Notes under the pieces: generated by a model | The model's database searches: none | Seen by the model: the letters and a program-made list of their open reading frames with translations, nothing else | Told to the model about the DNA's origin: nothing | Shown here: positions 12,301 to 24,125 of the stretch, one piece after another | Numbering within the stretch: the stretch's first letter is position 1 | Layout of the letters: each line of letters begins with the position of its first letter | Source of the DNA: Allodiplogaster sudhausi | Lineage: Eukaryota > Nematoda > Chromadorea > Rhabditida > Diplogasteridae | DNA length: 64,000 bases | Direction of reading: 5' to 3' | NCBI GenBank assembly: GCA_945643635.1 | Contig: CALZFC010000254.1 | Span: 379,001 to 443,000 of the forward strand | Program-made: the position numbers and the translations under genes

Positions 12301-14695
12301 ACGGGAGGAGGACCCGGCTTCTTTGGTTAGAGCGAGTTTTCTATTCTTTTTTATTTCAAATTTTCCGCCAACTTATTAAAACAAACTAATTGTAAGACGA
12401 TATTGCTATTGTGTTCGTTTTTTCGAGATAAAAAAATCTATTCAAAGGAGAAAAGTTTTATCATTGGAAAAAAACTAGAGCAGATAATTAATTGGTTTGC
12501 TCGAAAAAATTTGCCTGATTGAAAGAAAAATAGAAATGATGTACATTAAGGCAATCGATTCGAGCGGGGAAGCGGCGGATATCGAGGTGGACGAGGCCGT
12601 GGCAGAGGAGGAGCAGGAAATGGAGGAGAGCGAGGGGGCTACCGAGGAGGAGGAGCAGGAGGAGGCGGAGAACGCGAGGGAAATGGAGGTGAGCGAGAGA
12701 GAATGAGAGGGAGAGAGATTCAGTGCAGGGGGAAAAAGGGTGGTCCGAGGGTCAAACAAAAGTGTGTGGGTAAGACTTCAGAAGACCTTGAAAAGTAGGG
12801 TGGGTCAACCAAAACTGAAGGTTTTTTTCGAAGAAAATAGAGCGGTTACGTTAGAAATGTAAATTTTTGGGTCTCAAAAATTGGGTGGGTAGTCCGGTTC
12901 GGACCACTCGTCTTTCCCCTGGTTCAACCAGCAAAATGCGGTTCCTTCCAGACACGAGAAGAGCTGCCGGCACGTACCGAGTGTACTAGAAAAAAACATG
13001 TATTTTATATAACAATACCAATTAATTAAGATGCACTTCAATCAACGATTATATTAGAGTACTTAAAAAATACTTGTCAATTTCATGGCCGGCGGTTTTC
13101 GGTTGCAAGTAGTTGCAACAATCAAAGTCCCTCGCTGCTCTTGGTATCCTAACTCCTCCCTCTTAAATCCTTTCATTGTCTGTCCTTTTCTCTATTACTG
13201 TCAGTGTCTGTGTCCCAATTTCTCTCGCTCCTCTCTTTCTTCTCTCTCCTCTCTCTCTCTGTCTCGCACTCTCTCTCTCTCCTCTATTTCCCTCTCTCTC
13301 TCTCTCCTCTCTCTTTCTCTCACTCCTCTCTCTCTGTCCTCTCTTCCATCTCTCTATTTTTCGAGTTCAAGCCAGGGAAAAAGGGTGGTCCTAAGGTCAA
13401 ACAAAGGGGGTGGGTAAAACTTCAAAAGTCCTTGAAAATAGGGTGGGTGAGCCAAAGCTGTAGTTTTTTCGAAGAAAGTAGAGTGGGTAAGTTAGAAATG
13501 TAAATTTTTGGGTCTCAAAAATTGGGTGGGTAGTCCGGTTCGGACCACTCTTCTTTCCCCTGATTCAGTGAGACAGCAAGAGAAAGAACAAGAGAATGAA
13601 TGATAGAAAGATAGAGAATTTCTTGCAGGCTGGCGCCCTCGTAACGGCGGCGGACCACGCGAGGAACGCAGCGACGATCAGAGACAGTCCGCGAGGTTTG
13701 TGAGGGGAATGTGAAGAAGGGAAGGGATGCATTGTTAGATGGCAAAATGATCAATCAAAAGAGTGGAGATCCGATGTCTTCCTAACGTTGATTGTGAGCA
13801 GATGCTTTTCGCTAGAATCCCCGCTTTGATCCACATTATCGGCTACCCAGAAATCATGCAAAATGTGCCCCAAGTCTGGCTAATTATTTATTTTCGCTTT
13901 TAAAAATAACATTTTACAACGACGCGAACTTGGATAAGTCGTTCTGATAGAATCTATGATAAGTTCAATATTAAGGCTTGTTATCTGTTTAAAGATCTTT
14001 GAAATGAACTTGTGAAAATGAGCATAAGTGAAGGAACTGCTTTAAGATTGGGAAAATAGCTTTTTTACTGAATTAAAAAAATTAGTTTCGAAGAATAAAA
14101 CATTAAAATTAATTTGAAAAAAAAATCTAATTTTGACAGGTCGAACGGCGGTGGCTTCGACGATGACGACGCGCAGCCGGCCGAGCGACGGGAGAGAGAG
14201 GAAGACGGAGGAGGACGCAGAGGACGAGGGGGAAGAGGCATGGGAGGAGGACGAGGCAGGCCACGAGGTCAGGGGGTTGCCGTGAAAGACAAGAGGGATG
14301 CTGGAGATAGCGCTTAGAGAGATAAGAGAGAGAAAGGAAAGCAAGGGAGAGAGAGAAAGGTATAAAGTTGAGATGAGATATTGAGCGAGGAAGCAGGACG
14401 AAAGAGAAGGAGAAAGCGATGAGAGAGGAAGGAGAGAGAGAAAGAGAGAGGTAGAAGGTTGGGGTGAGTGGAGAGAAAGACTAGGGGAAAGAGAGATTAA
14501 GAGGGAGGGGATAATGGAGAGAGTTGGCGGCAGACAGAATGTGCGTGCTTATTTTTAACGGCAACAAAAATTCTTAAACTGTAGAGTAATGTAGAGTAGA
14601 GTTTCATGGCACATTTAGGATGTTTAATTATTATTTTATAAAATGCTAATTAATTGAATCATTCAGGCCGTGGCTCATTCCGTGCTCCCGAATAG
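6302..14695 (+). CDS. FMR1: FMR1/FXR family RNA-binding protein, 16-17 exons
   Basis: An FMRP/FXR-type protein that binds mRNA and represses or localises translation. Exons: 6302-6313, 6420-6482, 7586-7670, 7866-7978, 8787-8916, 9127-9204, 9492-9688, 10158-10261, 10627-10759, 11063-11158, 11353-11425, 11838-11910, 12183-12325, 12551-12688, 13629-13695, then 14140-14317 (ending in TAG) or 14140-14267 spliced to 14667-14695. Both versions stay in frame (560 or 553 residues). Domains in order: two N-terminal Agenet/Tudor-like repeats (IFGWQKAKIKDVR, GEFFVVATVEG); VPEDLRAAF; KH1 with GLAIGTGGKTIQDARKIAGV near residue 268; KH2 with GKIIGKAGKTIQDIVDKSN near 336; VPFVFTGTR plus the long helix; and an RGG box from about residue 434 continuing in the last exons. 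The alternative last exon adds RGRGSFRAPE. Intron 14 holds a hAT-like element, and two introns contain duplicated exon edges. FMR1 versus FXR orthology cannot be separated by eye. Confidence 0.95.
7985..8175. repeat. Degenerate intronic minisatellite
   Basis: Right after the donor of FMR1-like exon 4, a 30-37-bp unit resembling AAGGCTAAGGTGTACTTAAG is repeated about five to six times with drift. No coding potential is seen. Confidence 0.7.
10250..10626 (+). repeat. Intronic triplication that includes the exon 8 donor region
   Basis: The end of FMR1-like exon 8 with its donor (GAGGAGTTCACGTAAGCAAG at about 10250) is followed by two decayed copies at about 10400 (GAGGAGTTCACTTAAGAGCA) and 10558 (GAGGAGTTTGCGTAAGAGCA). 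Each is trailed by a similar run of TTAACTG/ACCTTATC-like sequence. The period is about 150 bp. The third copy keeps a usable-looking GTAAGA donor. Confidence 0.75.
12726..13562. mobile_element. hAT-like non-autonomous composite element in FMR1-like intron 14
   Basis: The element starts CAGGGGGAAAAAGGGTGGTC and ends with the near reverse complement CCACTCTTCTTTCCCCTG. It is flanked by identical 8-bp sequences ATTCAGTG at 12718-12725 and 13563-13570. CAGGG-type ends with an 8-bp target duplication are typical of hAT elements. Inside are two direct copies of a unit of about 190-196 bp (12726-12921 and 13373-13562), each with its own inverted ends, separated by about 450 bp that includes a (CT)n tract. 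No transposase frame is present, so it would move only in trans. Confidence 0.85.
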
Positions 14696-17600
14696 GCGGT
14701 GCCTAATAAGATAGTGATTGGCGTGGGGGCGGCCCGTTTCTTCTGCGATCTTCCGCGCCCTCTCTGTCGTCACTTCTCTTATTTCTCACCACGCACTAAC
14801 CGATTCCGACCACACCAGAATTCATTCATCGCCCGCACCGAACCACGTCCGTACTCCTGAACTCGTTCCTGCAACGAGTTATGACATTTTTCGTATTTTT
14901 CTCTTCTCTTCTTTTTTATTATTATTGTTACAAACTCCTTTTTCGTCGATTTACTGAAACAAAAGCAAAAAAGAAAAGTATCAAACCGAAGTAAGATCAA
15001 ATTGTTTTCAACTGTATTCCCAGGCCCTTTCCAAACAACCTTGCGACCTGTTACAGAATTTTACCCGAATCCGCTATCACCAACACCTTCGCCCTTCTCT
15101 CCCTTCTTATTTCAGTTTCACGATAAGAGGATCTTTATTCTTCAATTACTGTATTAGAAAAAAGTAAGTTCCATAACTTATTCATCCTCTATCAGTCACA
15201 AAATACGGTCGCAAAATGGTGAGCCGATCTCAGCATTCTGTGCTCATAACGAAATTATTTCCTTTGCTGTTATCTAGTTGTTTTTTTGTTAATTTTTTTT
15301 CCTCAAAAATTGTGAATTTTGGTCATTCTCTTGCACGGGTGCTGAGATCGCTCACTGATTTTGTGCCGCTTTTTGGTGATTGTTTTTTTTTTAATTTTTT
15401 TCTCTCTTCAATTTTTATTGCGCTTTAAGAAGGTGGAGAAGGGCAATTAACTGTAGCGACAATGGTCCTGAGCTTTGTATTCCACCATTCTCTGGGTCAC
15501 TCACTGTCTCAGCTCGAATTTCATCTTGTGTCCCAGAGTCCAACCGTATTTCATGCAGCCTTGTATTTTATGTTAATTCTTTTGTCTCTTATTGTTCTTC
15601 CCGTCTCATTTGGAAATTTAATCATGTAGAATTGCTTTTGCTATTTCTTTTTTTCTACCCCGATTTTGATGTATCCACTCCTGACTTTTTTCTCCATCCA
15701 AGGAGATATTGGCGTATTTTCCAGCAGCCACTGCGAAATAACAAGCCTTCCCTCTTCATGTTTCATCAGGGGAAGTTGACAAAAAGGCAAACAACAGCGC
15801 GAAAGCATTTTTTGCCTTCCTACGTCTTGAGAAAACTTGCGCAACATTAAGCTAAGCCACCAAATAGCGCAGCAGCACCTAGCGCAAATAGACCCGTGCG
15901 CATGTTTTAAAACCTACAGTACCCACTGGAATGACCTGTGTAGATTTTGGCTTTTATTATTCCTGCTATTATTTATTATGACGAATTTGACGGCAAAGGC
16001 TGAAGATGTTAAAAAATTCATTGTTGGCCTATATTCTGTCCTGGCTTCGTAATCATTCGTAATTCCATGTTAGCGCCTGAGGATTTATTATTGGTTTTTG
16101 TCGTTTTGTTTTCTACAAGCCCTTTAATCATTTTGCCATTTTTATCTCGTGTTCACCAGCATTGTCAAGTCCACTCAAAATCGCTGACTTCTCACATATG
16201 GAATAGGATTAACGAGGCGTCTCTAGTCTCCCATGGGCCCAATCTTTGTTTTATTTTTATTTTTTAAATTAATAATATTAATATTTTACTCGTTACTCGC
16301 TCAAATTGACTGTTCTCTGCAAAATGTTTTCTTCGACTCCTTTCCATGTGTGTGATGTCTTTTGTGGACTGCTTTGCGAATGACTGTTCCCCTGTTTTTA
16401 TTTGAAGTTATCCTGCGATAAAGAATAGACAGAAACAAGGTGTGGTGCTAAACAGGGAAGAAGCAGAGAATACGAGTTGGCGTGGTGTTGATATAATTTT
16501 TTGTCAATGACTGGGGGCGAGGTGACCGAACTCGTTCTTTTTCAGTAACTCACAATCAGGGACAGCACATTTTATCACCTCTCTGTGTCGGTTACTAATC
16601 CATCGATCTTCGGTGTTTCATCTGTTCTTCCTTTTTATATTTTCCCGTAAAGTTGAACATGGTAGTAAAACCGACTTTTATTAGTGCACAATGATTACTG
16701 GACAATATTGTCGTTCGCCTAGGGCTTTCTAACAATCGAACGAAAGAAACACTCGCGTTGTTGGGAGCTAATTGCACTGAAGCCAGAACATGCAGCAGAG
16801 GGGGTTTAGGGGTGCTTGCGGGTGCTGGCCAAGATCCAATTGGATAAGACCCTATAAGACCCACTTGGCCTTTGGGGCCTGTGATTAAAAGATCCAGGGA
16901 TCAAGATAGCAAAGCGGGTCAATCAAAATATTCAAAAATTCCTGGCCAAAAGGGATCAATTTAACGCGCACCAAAATCCCTCCGAAGCTACAGTAACCAG
17001 CGCGCGATTAAAACAGAAACACCAGCAAATTAGAATTCGGTTGCTGTTTTCAATGGTTTAGTATCGACGAGACAATCCGAGTAGAGAAGATGCTAAAATG
17101 TTTCCAAAATAAAGCAAAAAAAGCTCTCCACTACGAGAGAAAGAAGAAAAAATATGCGATCTCACGATCAGTTCAAAAGAGAGAAGTCAAATGGGAAGCA
17201 TTGCTAGGAGGAAGGCTCAAGCTTCAACGCATTTCTATAATAATAATAACAATACTTTCTAAGCAAAACACCGGGACAAAGCAATGCAGAAATTAATGCA
17301 AGTGCAGGCACAAACAGGAATTATTGAATTTCAAAATAAATCAATAATGTGCGGGAAAAGCTACGGGGTGATACGGAAAGGGAACGAAGCGCTTTGCAAA
17401 GAGTGCACTTGAGCAAACGAACAAGGAAACAATCCATTCGAGAGAAAAAGAGAGAGAGAGAGAGAGAGAGAGACAGCAGAGAAGCAGAGAACAATACAGG
17501 CATGAGATTCAGGTGGATGAGAGTAGTAGAAGATTCATTTTGAGAGGACGTTAGAGACTTTTTTGAGAAACAGAGAAGAAAATCTAGTTGGACAACTAGG

Positions 17601-17972
17601 ATTACATCTAGCTGGGTTTTTTTGCTAACTGACAGTGCGAAACAATGTTTCTTTTTTGATCTCAATCATAAAGCCAAAAAAAGTTAATTTATAAAGAATA
17701 CGATAAGTTTTCGCTAGCACCTCTTTTGGCTACCTCGTCAATGGGTGCTCCCGCCTAGAAAAAGAAGAAGAAATTGAGCGCAAGAATTTTCCAGATCAGT
17801 AGAGATTCGATCATCTACAATCCATGTCAATGAGAAGCATTAAATAGTAGCTCGGGAAGCTTTCCCTAATGGTTAGATGATACGGACGGAAAGACAGTGT
17901 ATTAGAGTACATTGTAGAAATGGCGCGAAATTCAAATGTCTGTTAACGGCACTGGCAACTTGCCAAATTGCT
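14318..17972. other. FMR1-like 3' flank and intergenic DNA
   Basis: Apart from the alternative last exon at 14667-14695, no exon can be supported. A GA-rich tract runs from about 14320 to 14520. The rest is ordinary AT-rich sequence, presumably 3' UTR and spacer, ending at the 3' end of the convergent minus-strand fibrinogen-domain gene. A short (GA)n tract lies at about 17445-17475. Confidence 0.5.
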
Positions 17973-20900
17973 CTAGTTGATCTTTGGCCGAATCATCATA
18001 ATGGACTGCTTCGGGTGGATGTAGTAGCTGGTCTTCGGATTCTCCTGCGACTTGAAGAGCCACACCTGGGATCTGCAACGGGAAGAAGAATGGGAGATTG
18101 AGACAGCGAGAGAGACAGAGGGGTGAGAGAGAGAGAGAGCGCGAGAGAGAGAGACAGATCGGAAGAGAAAGAGAGAAATCCAGTGGCCATTTCTAACCAT
18201 ATGGGAGGCATACCCTAGAGTTAAAAGTTACATGCTCCGTCCAGTAACTTATATTTTACATAGTAAAACAATCAATTATTCTGGGAAAGAAATATTTTAT
18301 ACGAAAAATAAAGAGTAAAAAATTTTTATTTTAATAAAAAAAAGATGTTCGCCTACTGTACCTCAGCTTGGGCTGCGTGTCGCCGTACATGCCGTTGAGT
18401 GCGACAAACGAGCAGTCGTAGTGCCACCAGGCTCTAGAATTATAACATTCCTTCAATTTAATATTTACCCATCGTCGTTGCAGAATTAATTTTTTTTTAT
18501 ACTAAAATTTCATTTTTCTAAAAGAAGAATAGAATATCAACAAAAACTTGTCCTCCACAGCCGAAATTTTTATTCAAGAACTAATTATAATATCTATACC
18601 TAAAATTTTGCATTCTAAGGTAGCATTTTTATATACTCTTTAAGTTTTACATATAAATCTAAAAAATAAATAAATAATTAAATAGACACACCCAATGTTA
18701 CGGAACTGCGCGCAATTTTTATCGCCCCCCTTGTCGTTGTCTCTGTCCATTGTGGTGAAGCTGTAAAATAAGACATTATTAAAGCACAAATAGGAAATTT
18801 TAAGTGATAAATATGTTGATATGTTTCCAAGCCAATTTTGTTTTCAACGATGCTGCTCAAGTTAGAATGTTGGGAGGACAAACAACTTATTTGGCTGAAA
18901 TATCTTTTGAAAATGGGGACTTTTCAGGGGAATGGGTCCTAAATGGTTTTTTATGCTCTATTCCAAAGATACAGCAAACCATTGCGGCTTACGGTTTTCC
19001 GTTGTTCACGTTGTAGAAGTAGTCCGATTGCGCAGTGTCGTGCACGGAGAGATTGCCAGCAACAATCGGAGAGACATGAAGAGGAAAGTTGGCGACGGCT
19101 GGGCCGAGCTGGAAATAAGGTGGATTGCTTATAATCAAGAGGGAAGGAGGGAGGGAGGGAGAGAGGGAGAGAGGGAGAGAGAGAGAGAAAGCGAGAGAGA
19201 GAGCGAGAGAGCAGATTGAGAGAAAGCGATTCAAGAAAAAGCTAATGAATATACGAAGATGGACTAATAAATAGTATTAAAAAATAAATGAAGTCCATAA
19301 AATACCGTCAGTATTCATAATAAGAATGACCTTAAAATGCTCAATGAAAAAATCTGAAATGGACTTGCAAGAAAAGGACCACCGTACCCCAAAGTCCCAC
19401 TCGCCCCACCAAAAGCCGTCCGGTTGCTGGGAGCAGCTTGAAGAGTTCGTGCAAAAGTCGCCAAGAAGCTCGATTCTCAAATTATCAATATTTAAATGGA
19501 GCTCCTAAAACATCTCAAGCGAACAACATATTTTACTACACATTTTTGATGGCTTAAAAAATCATGCGCATAAAATAGAATAGATCTTTTCCAGGAATCA
19601 AGGATAAACAATGTGATTCCGACTTTTCCTCTTTTAAATATCTTCTGGTACGTAAATATTTTCTCAGATGATCCCAAAGTGTCTGTAAGTAAACATTTTT
19701 TAAAGATATGAAAAAAACACAAATAATAAATAAATACAATATGTTCCTCTCTCTCTCTCTCTCCCTCTCTCTCTGCCTCCCTAGTTCCCTCCCACCTGAG
19801 TGTCCACTGCAGCCCCGCTTCGACACCTGCCATCCTAGCCATCTTCTCCAGCCCAAGCCAGTGCGACTTGTCCAGACGGCCAAATCCTTCAGCGTACTCC
19901 TCCCACGTCCGATTGTAGAAAGGCTCGGAGTTGTCGGTGCGTCTCAAATCGTAGTATTTCGGAAAAAGTGAAGATGACGATCAACCATAATAAACTAATT
20001 TAATAATAAAAAAATTACCAACACACACAAAAACATACGAGTTCTTTTGAACTACAACGATTTCATTGGCAGCTGTGTTATCATTTCGCTATTAACTGCA
20101 ACCTTTTCCCTTGCCTCTCTGTCTCTTTACCCCCCTCTTTCCCACCCGCTCTCTCTCTCGCTCTCTTTCTTTCCCCTATCTCTATCTTTCGTTTTTCTCT
20201 CTCTCACTCCTTCCTCACCTCTGTATCACGGTCCATCCTCCTCCCGTGGTGACCATGTCGCAGAATGCCTCGAATGCATTGTTAGCTCCTTCTGGTGCGA
20301 GGCGGTAGACTCCAGAGCCGAGCTCATCTTCGCGGTGTTCGGAGCAGTCCTTGAAATGGGGGTGAAAATTAACAAACAGCAAAAGAGAAAATTAGAATAT
20401 AATTTTCTTTAATCATTGCTTTAAATTTACCTCTTAAATCATCAAGTTTACATTCTTACGGATTTATGAGGTCAACTGGTCTCGATAATTAAAATACTGC
20501 TCTCTAGTAAAAGCCTTAAAATAGAAATCTCGGAAAAAAGATATTCAATTTGTTTTTCTTCAAAAAAAAATAGAATAAATATGAGCTCAACAACTCACCC
20601 TCTTCGCCTCCTCGCTCTTTCTCACGTATGGCTTGTACAGTGTAGTTGTCGGTGGCGTGATGGCAGTGCTGATGGAAGGCGGTGCTGGGACCATCACTGG
20701 CAGAATTGCCGTACTCGAGGTAGTCGTGGTGGGAGCCGGCGTGGTTGTGGTTGTGGTCGTGGAAGAAGTGGTTGTCGTAGTGCTTGTGCTCGTTGTCGTC
20801 GACGTGGTTGTAGGCCTAAATTCGTGTTTGATTTCCCGCGCTTTTAAACAAAATCGCAACTGCGATACATTTCTTTTATATATTTAAACTAAATACATAA

Positions 20901-22107
20901 ATAAATAAGAGTATTTTATTTAAAAAAAACCATTAAAAAAATTTACGTTTTTAAAAAAATGAATGAAACAAAGTCATACTTACTTTGTTGCAGGAATGAC
21001 GATCGGACGCGGTCCCTTGACAGGTGGACGGATGGGCGGAGCTTGCGTTGCCTCCACTCGAGGACGGCCAGCGGTTGGAGCAACTTTCACCTGAACGTCC
21101 AATACCATTTGTATTCACCTTTGGCATTCAAAGTCTCAATTACAGCATGCAATACAATATTTAATAAATAAATACTTTAAATAGAGAAAAGAAGACAAAA
21201 TAAGGCTCCGTTTTCATTTACTAAAATATAAAGTAATTCAGAATGCAAACAAATTTCATGAAACACTGTAAAATAATCAGTTATATTTACGTTTCTGCCT
21301 GAAACGATAAATTCAAGAAAAATTTTAATCTAACCATCTCTTCCATTTCTCCGTGTCTGCCATCATTTACCGGAAGACGCTGAAAAAGCAAAATCAAATT
21401 AATTAAGCACAAATAAAGACAAATACCATATTACACCCTCACTCCCATAAAGAACACACTGCTAGCCCTTTACCCAATGTGCCCTAGAGGCCTAAAAAAA
21501 TAAAAGTACACTTTCGAACGTTCACTCTCTAATCTCTGAGTACACATTAGAGAGGGTTCATTAAACCCATTCAATGCGTGCTTCTAGTTAACTTCTCCTT
21601 AGGAGACATGCCTCATTTCACTTGTCCTAGAGGAACTACATTTGGAATTATTAAACCGTGCAAGTGACTGGACATAACGGACAAAATTTCATATTCGGAA
21701 GATCAAAGTCCTTGGCAAATGCACTAAAGCAAATTAGGAGAAAAAGAAAAAGGAATATGAATTGCTTAGGTTATGGTAGCGCAGTGCGAAAGGGCAAAAA
21801 AGGCTAACAAAATGATTCGTGAAAAGACAGCATAGAAAGAGCTTTTTATACGAAGCAACTGCGCTTTCCAAAAGAATTCTGACATTCGGCTTGAAAACTT
21901 CTCAGGGTGAGGTGAGCTTTAAAGGTTAGGAAAAAAGAAGCGTCACGCTTAAGACTTTGGATTTGCTATTCAAAAGGGTGAAGATCGCGCATAGGCGAGG
22001 AGTGTGGAAATGTAGCGAACGCAGGCAAATAATATCCAGTTACGTTTTTTTTGCAATATTAAAAAAGGGGTAGAGAAAACAGGGTGAGATGAAGAGAGGG
22101 AGAGAGG

Positions 22108-22144
<37 letters not shown>

Positions 22145-23442
22145 GGACGAAAACCGACTTAAAGAAAATTTGTTAGAAAATATAATATATATAGAAAATA
22201 ATATATACAAACTTCACTCTGCAGGCACACTAAAAATTACACTCAAACACACGAAGAACAAACACAGAAGCTTACTGCATTATCCGGAGAGGGTCGCCCT
22301 CTCAAAAGAATAGGAGCAACGTTTACAGGCTGAAGGGATTGCTTGCGTGGCTATGTTCTTCCTTTGTCGCTTTCTCATTATATCCCTACTTACTACCCTG
22401 GAAACACATGGCCCAGGAATGTGCGAAAAACAGTTAAACCTAAAAACAAAAATGGCGAAAAAAAACATTCAGTTTGTTTTGACATGAGGTAAAAAGGTTC
22501 CCGAAATCAAATCTCGAGACATTATCGCATTTTAGAGGTAAATTAAATTTTTTTCGAATAACAAATGAGGTATTTTTTTGTGTTTTGAAAACGTTTTTCA
22601 CAAAGTCGCCTTAAAAATCTAGAGGAAAACGAAGCATCCGAAAACGAACAAAATACAGTCCAAAAATTTCCTGATGGATCGAAGGCTTTTTTTCTTATCG
22701 ACAGCAAGGTTGTTTTTAGAGTTAAGACAGCCTATCTGTAAAGCTCGACCTGCCCACTGCAATGGGAAATTTTTGATTTTTAAATTCGATGAAAACTTGA
22801 TCAATTGTACTACTCGACATGCTCTTTAAAATGGTGTAATTATGATTTCGAAAAAAAAATTTTCTTTCGAGATAATAGCGATTTAAGGTTAAAATTCCCA
22901 TGCCGATAACTCAGTTATTTATTAAGATTTTTGAAATCTCTTTTTTGTGTTTTATAGCTCTTTACATTCTCTTTAAAAAGGTCGCGGTGACTTTTCGTTA
23001 AAACAACTTTTAAGCTGAAAAATCGCAAAAATAGATTTGAGAAGTGGGTTTTTTCGGGGGTTTCAGGCCAAAACACCCCCAGTGCTCAAGGTAAGCAGTA
23101 TATAGAAAGAAAGCCCGTGAAATTTGCTACAAAATAGCAAAGTTGAAAAAAAATCGAAGGGTATGTATTTTGGGTATTTGCACTTAAGCAATTATACTCA
23201 CCCTCTAAACTACTATGCAAGAGGTCCGGGTTCGAACCCCGGTCGGGGCAAAGTTTTTGCAAGGTTTTGCAAGCAAGCAAAAAACATATTTTCGGTCGGA
23301 AATTGATGGCTATTCATCTTATAGCTCCATAGCCTTGCTCAAACTTTCTATTTTTCATACTGTTTTCACCAACAGACAACATACATATTTTCATCAACTA
23401 TATACGATTTAATTTCGTCACGCAAGGCGCTCGGTGGAGGCG

Positions 23443-23513
<71 letters not shown>

Positions 23514-24083
23514 TTGACGGTCTCACTATATCTTCTTCTCTTACGTCATGACTGGCATTGTTTTAGCTCAAAAGCAGGGGTGGCCGGTGGCCGAAAATAT
23601 CCGGCCCCGGCCCCCATGGTCGGCCCCGGCCCCCATTTTCGGCCGAGGTCGGCCCCGGCCCCCGTGGTAATTTCGACAACTGATAGAGAACGACGTTGAG
23701 TACCCAACTGAGAAGGCAGACCCAAAAATAATTCCTACAGCCACAGAAACTGAATTACCAGAGGAGCTCTCGAATGTGACGACGTATCGGAGCCCCTAGA
23801 CATGAGCGGGTTCACGATGACATAGACGCGTTCACGATGACATAGACGCGTTCACGATGACATAGACGCGTTCACGATGACACATTCTGACCATAATCCC
23901 TACATATTTGTTCATCAATGAGCTACAGTAAGAGACTTGAAAAATGCTTCGAACTTATAGAATCACCTAGATATAATGACGCTATACTTCCGCTCCGTAA
24001 ATAGCTCATTGCTCAAAATTTACTTTTGAGCTAAAGCAATGCCAGTCATGACGTAAGAGAAGAAGATATAGTGAGACCGTCAA

Positions 24084-24125
<42 letters not shown>

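Noticed and set aside
12497..12706. Acidic Glu-rich frame in place of the RGG exon
   Set aside because: The Gly/Arg frame of the same DNA fits FMR1-family RGG boxes and matches the phase of exons on both sides.
23227..23256. Functional tRNA gene
   Set aside because: Only the T arm and a 3' acceptor-like end are present; no D arm, anticodon arm or matching 5' strand lies upstream.
23810..23890. CRISPR array
   Set aside because: The repeats are contiguous without spacers and the DNA is eukaryotic; it is a minisatellite.
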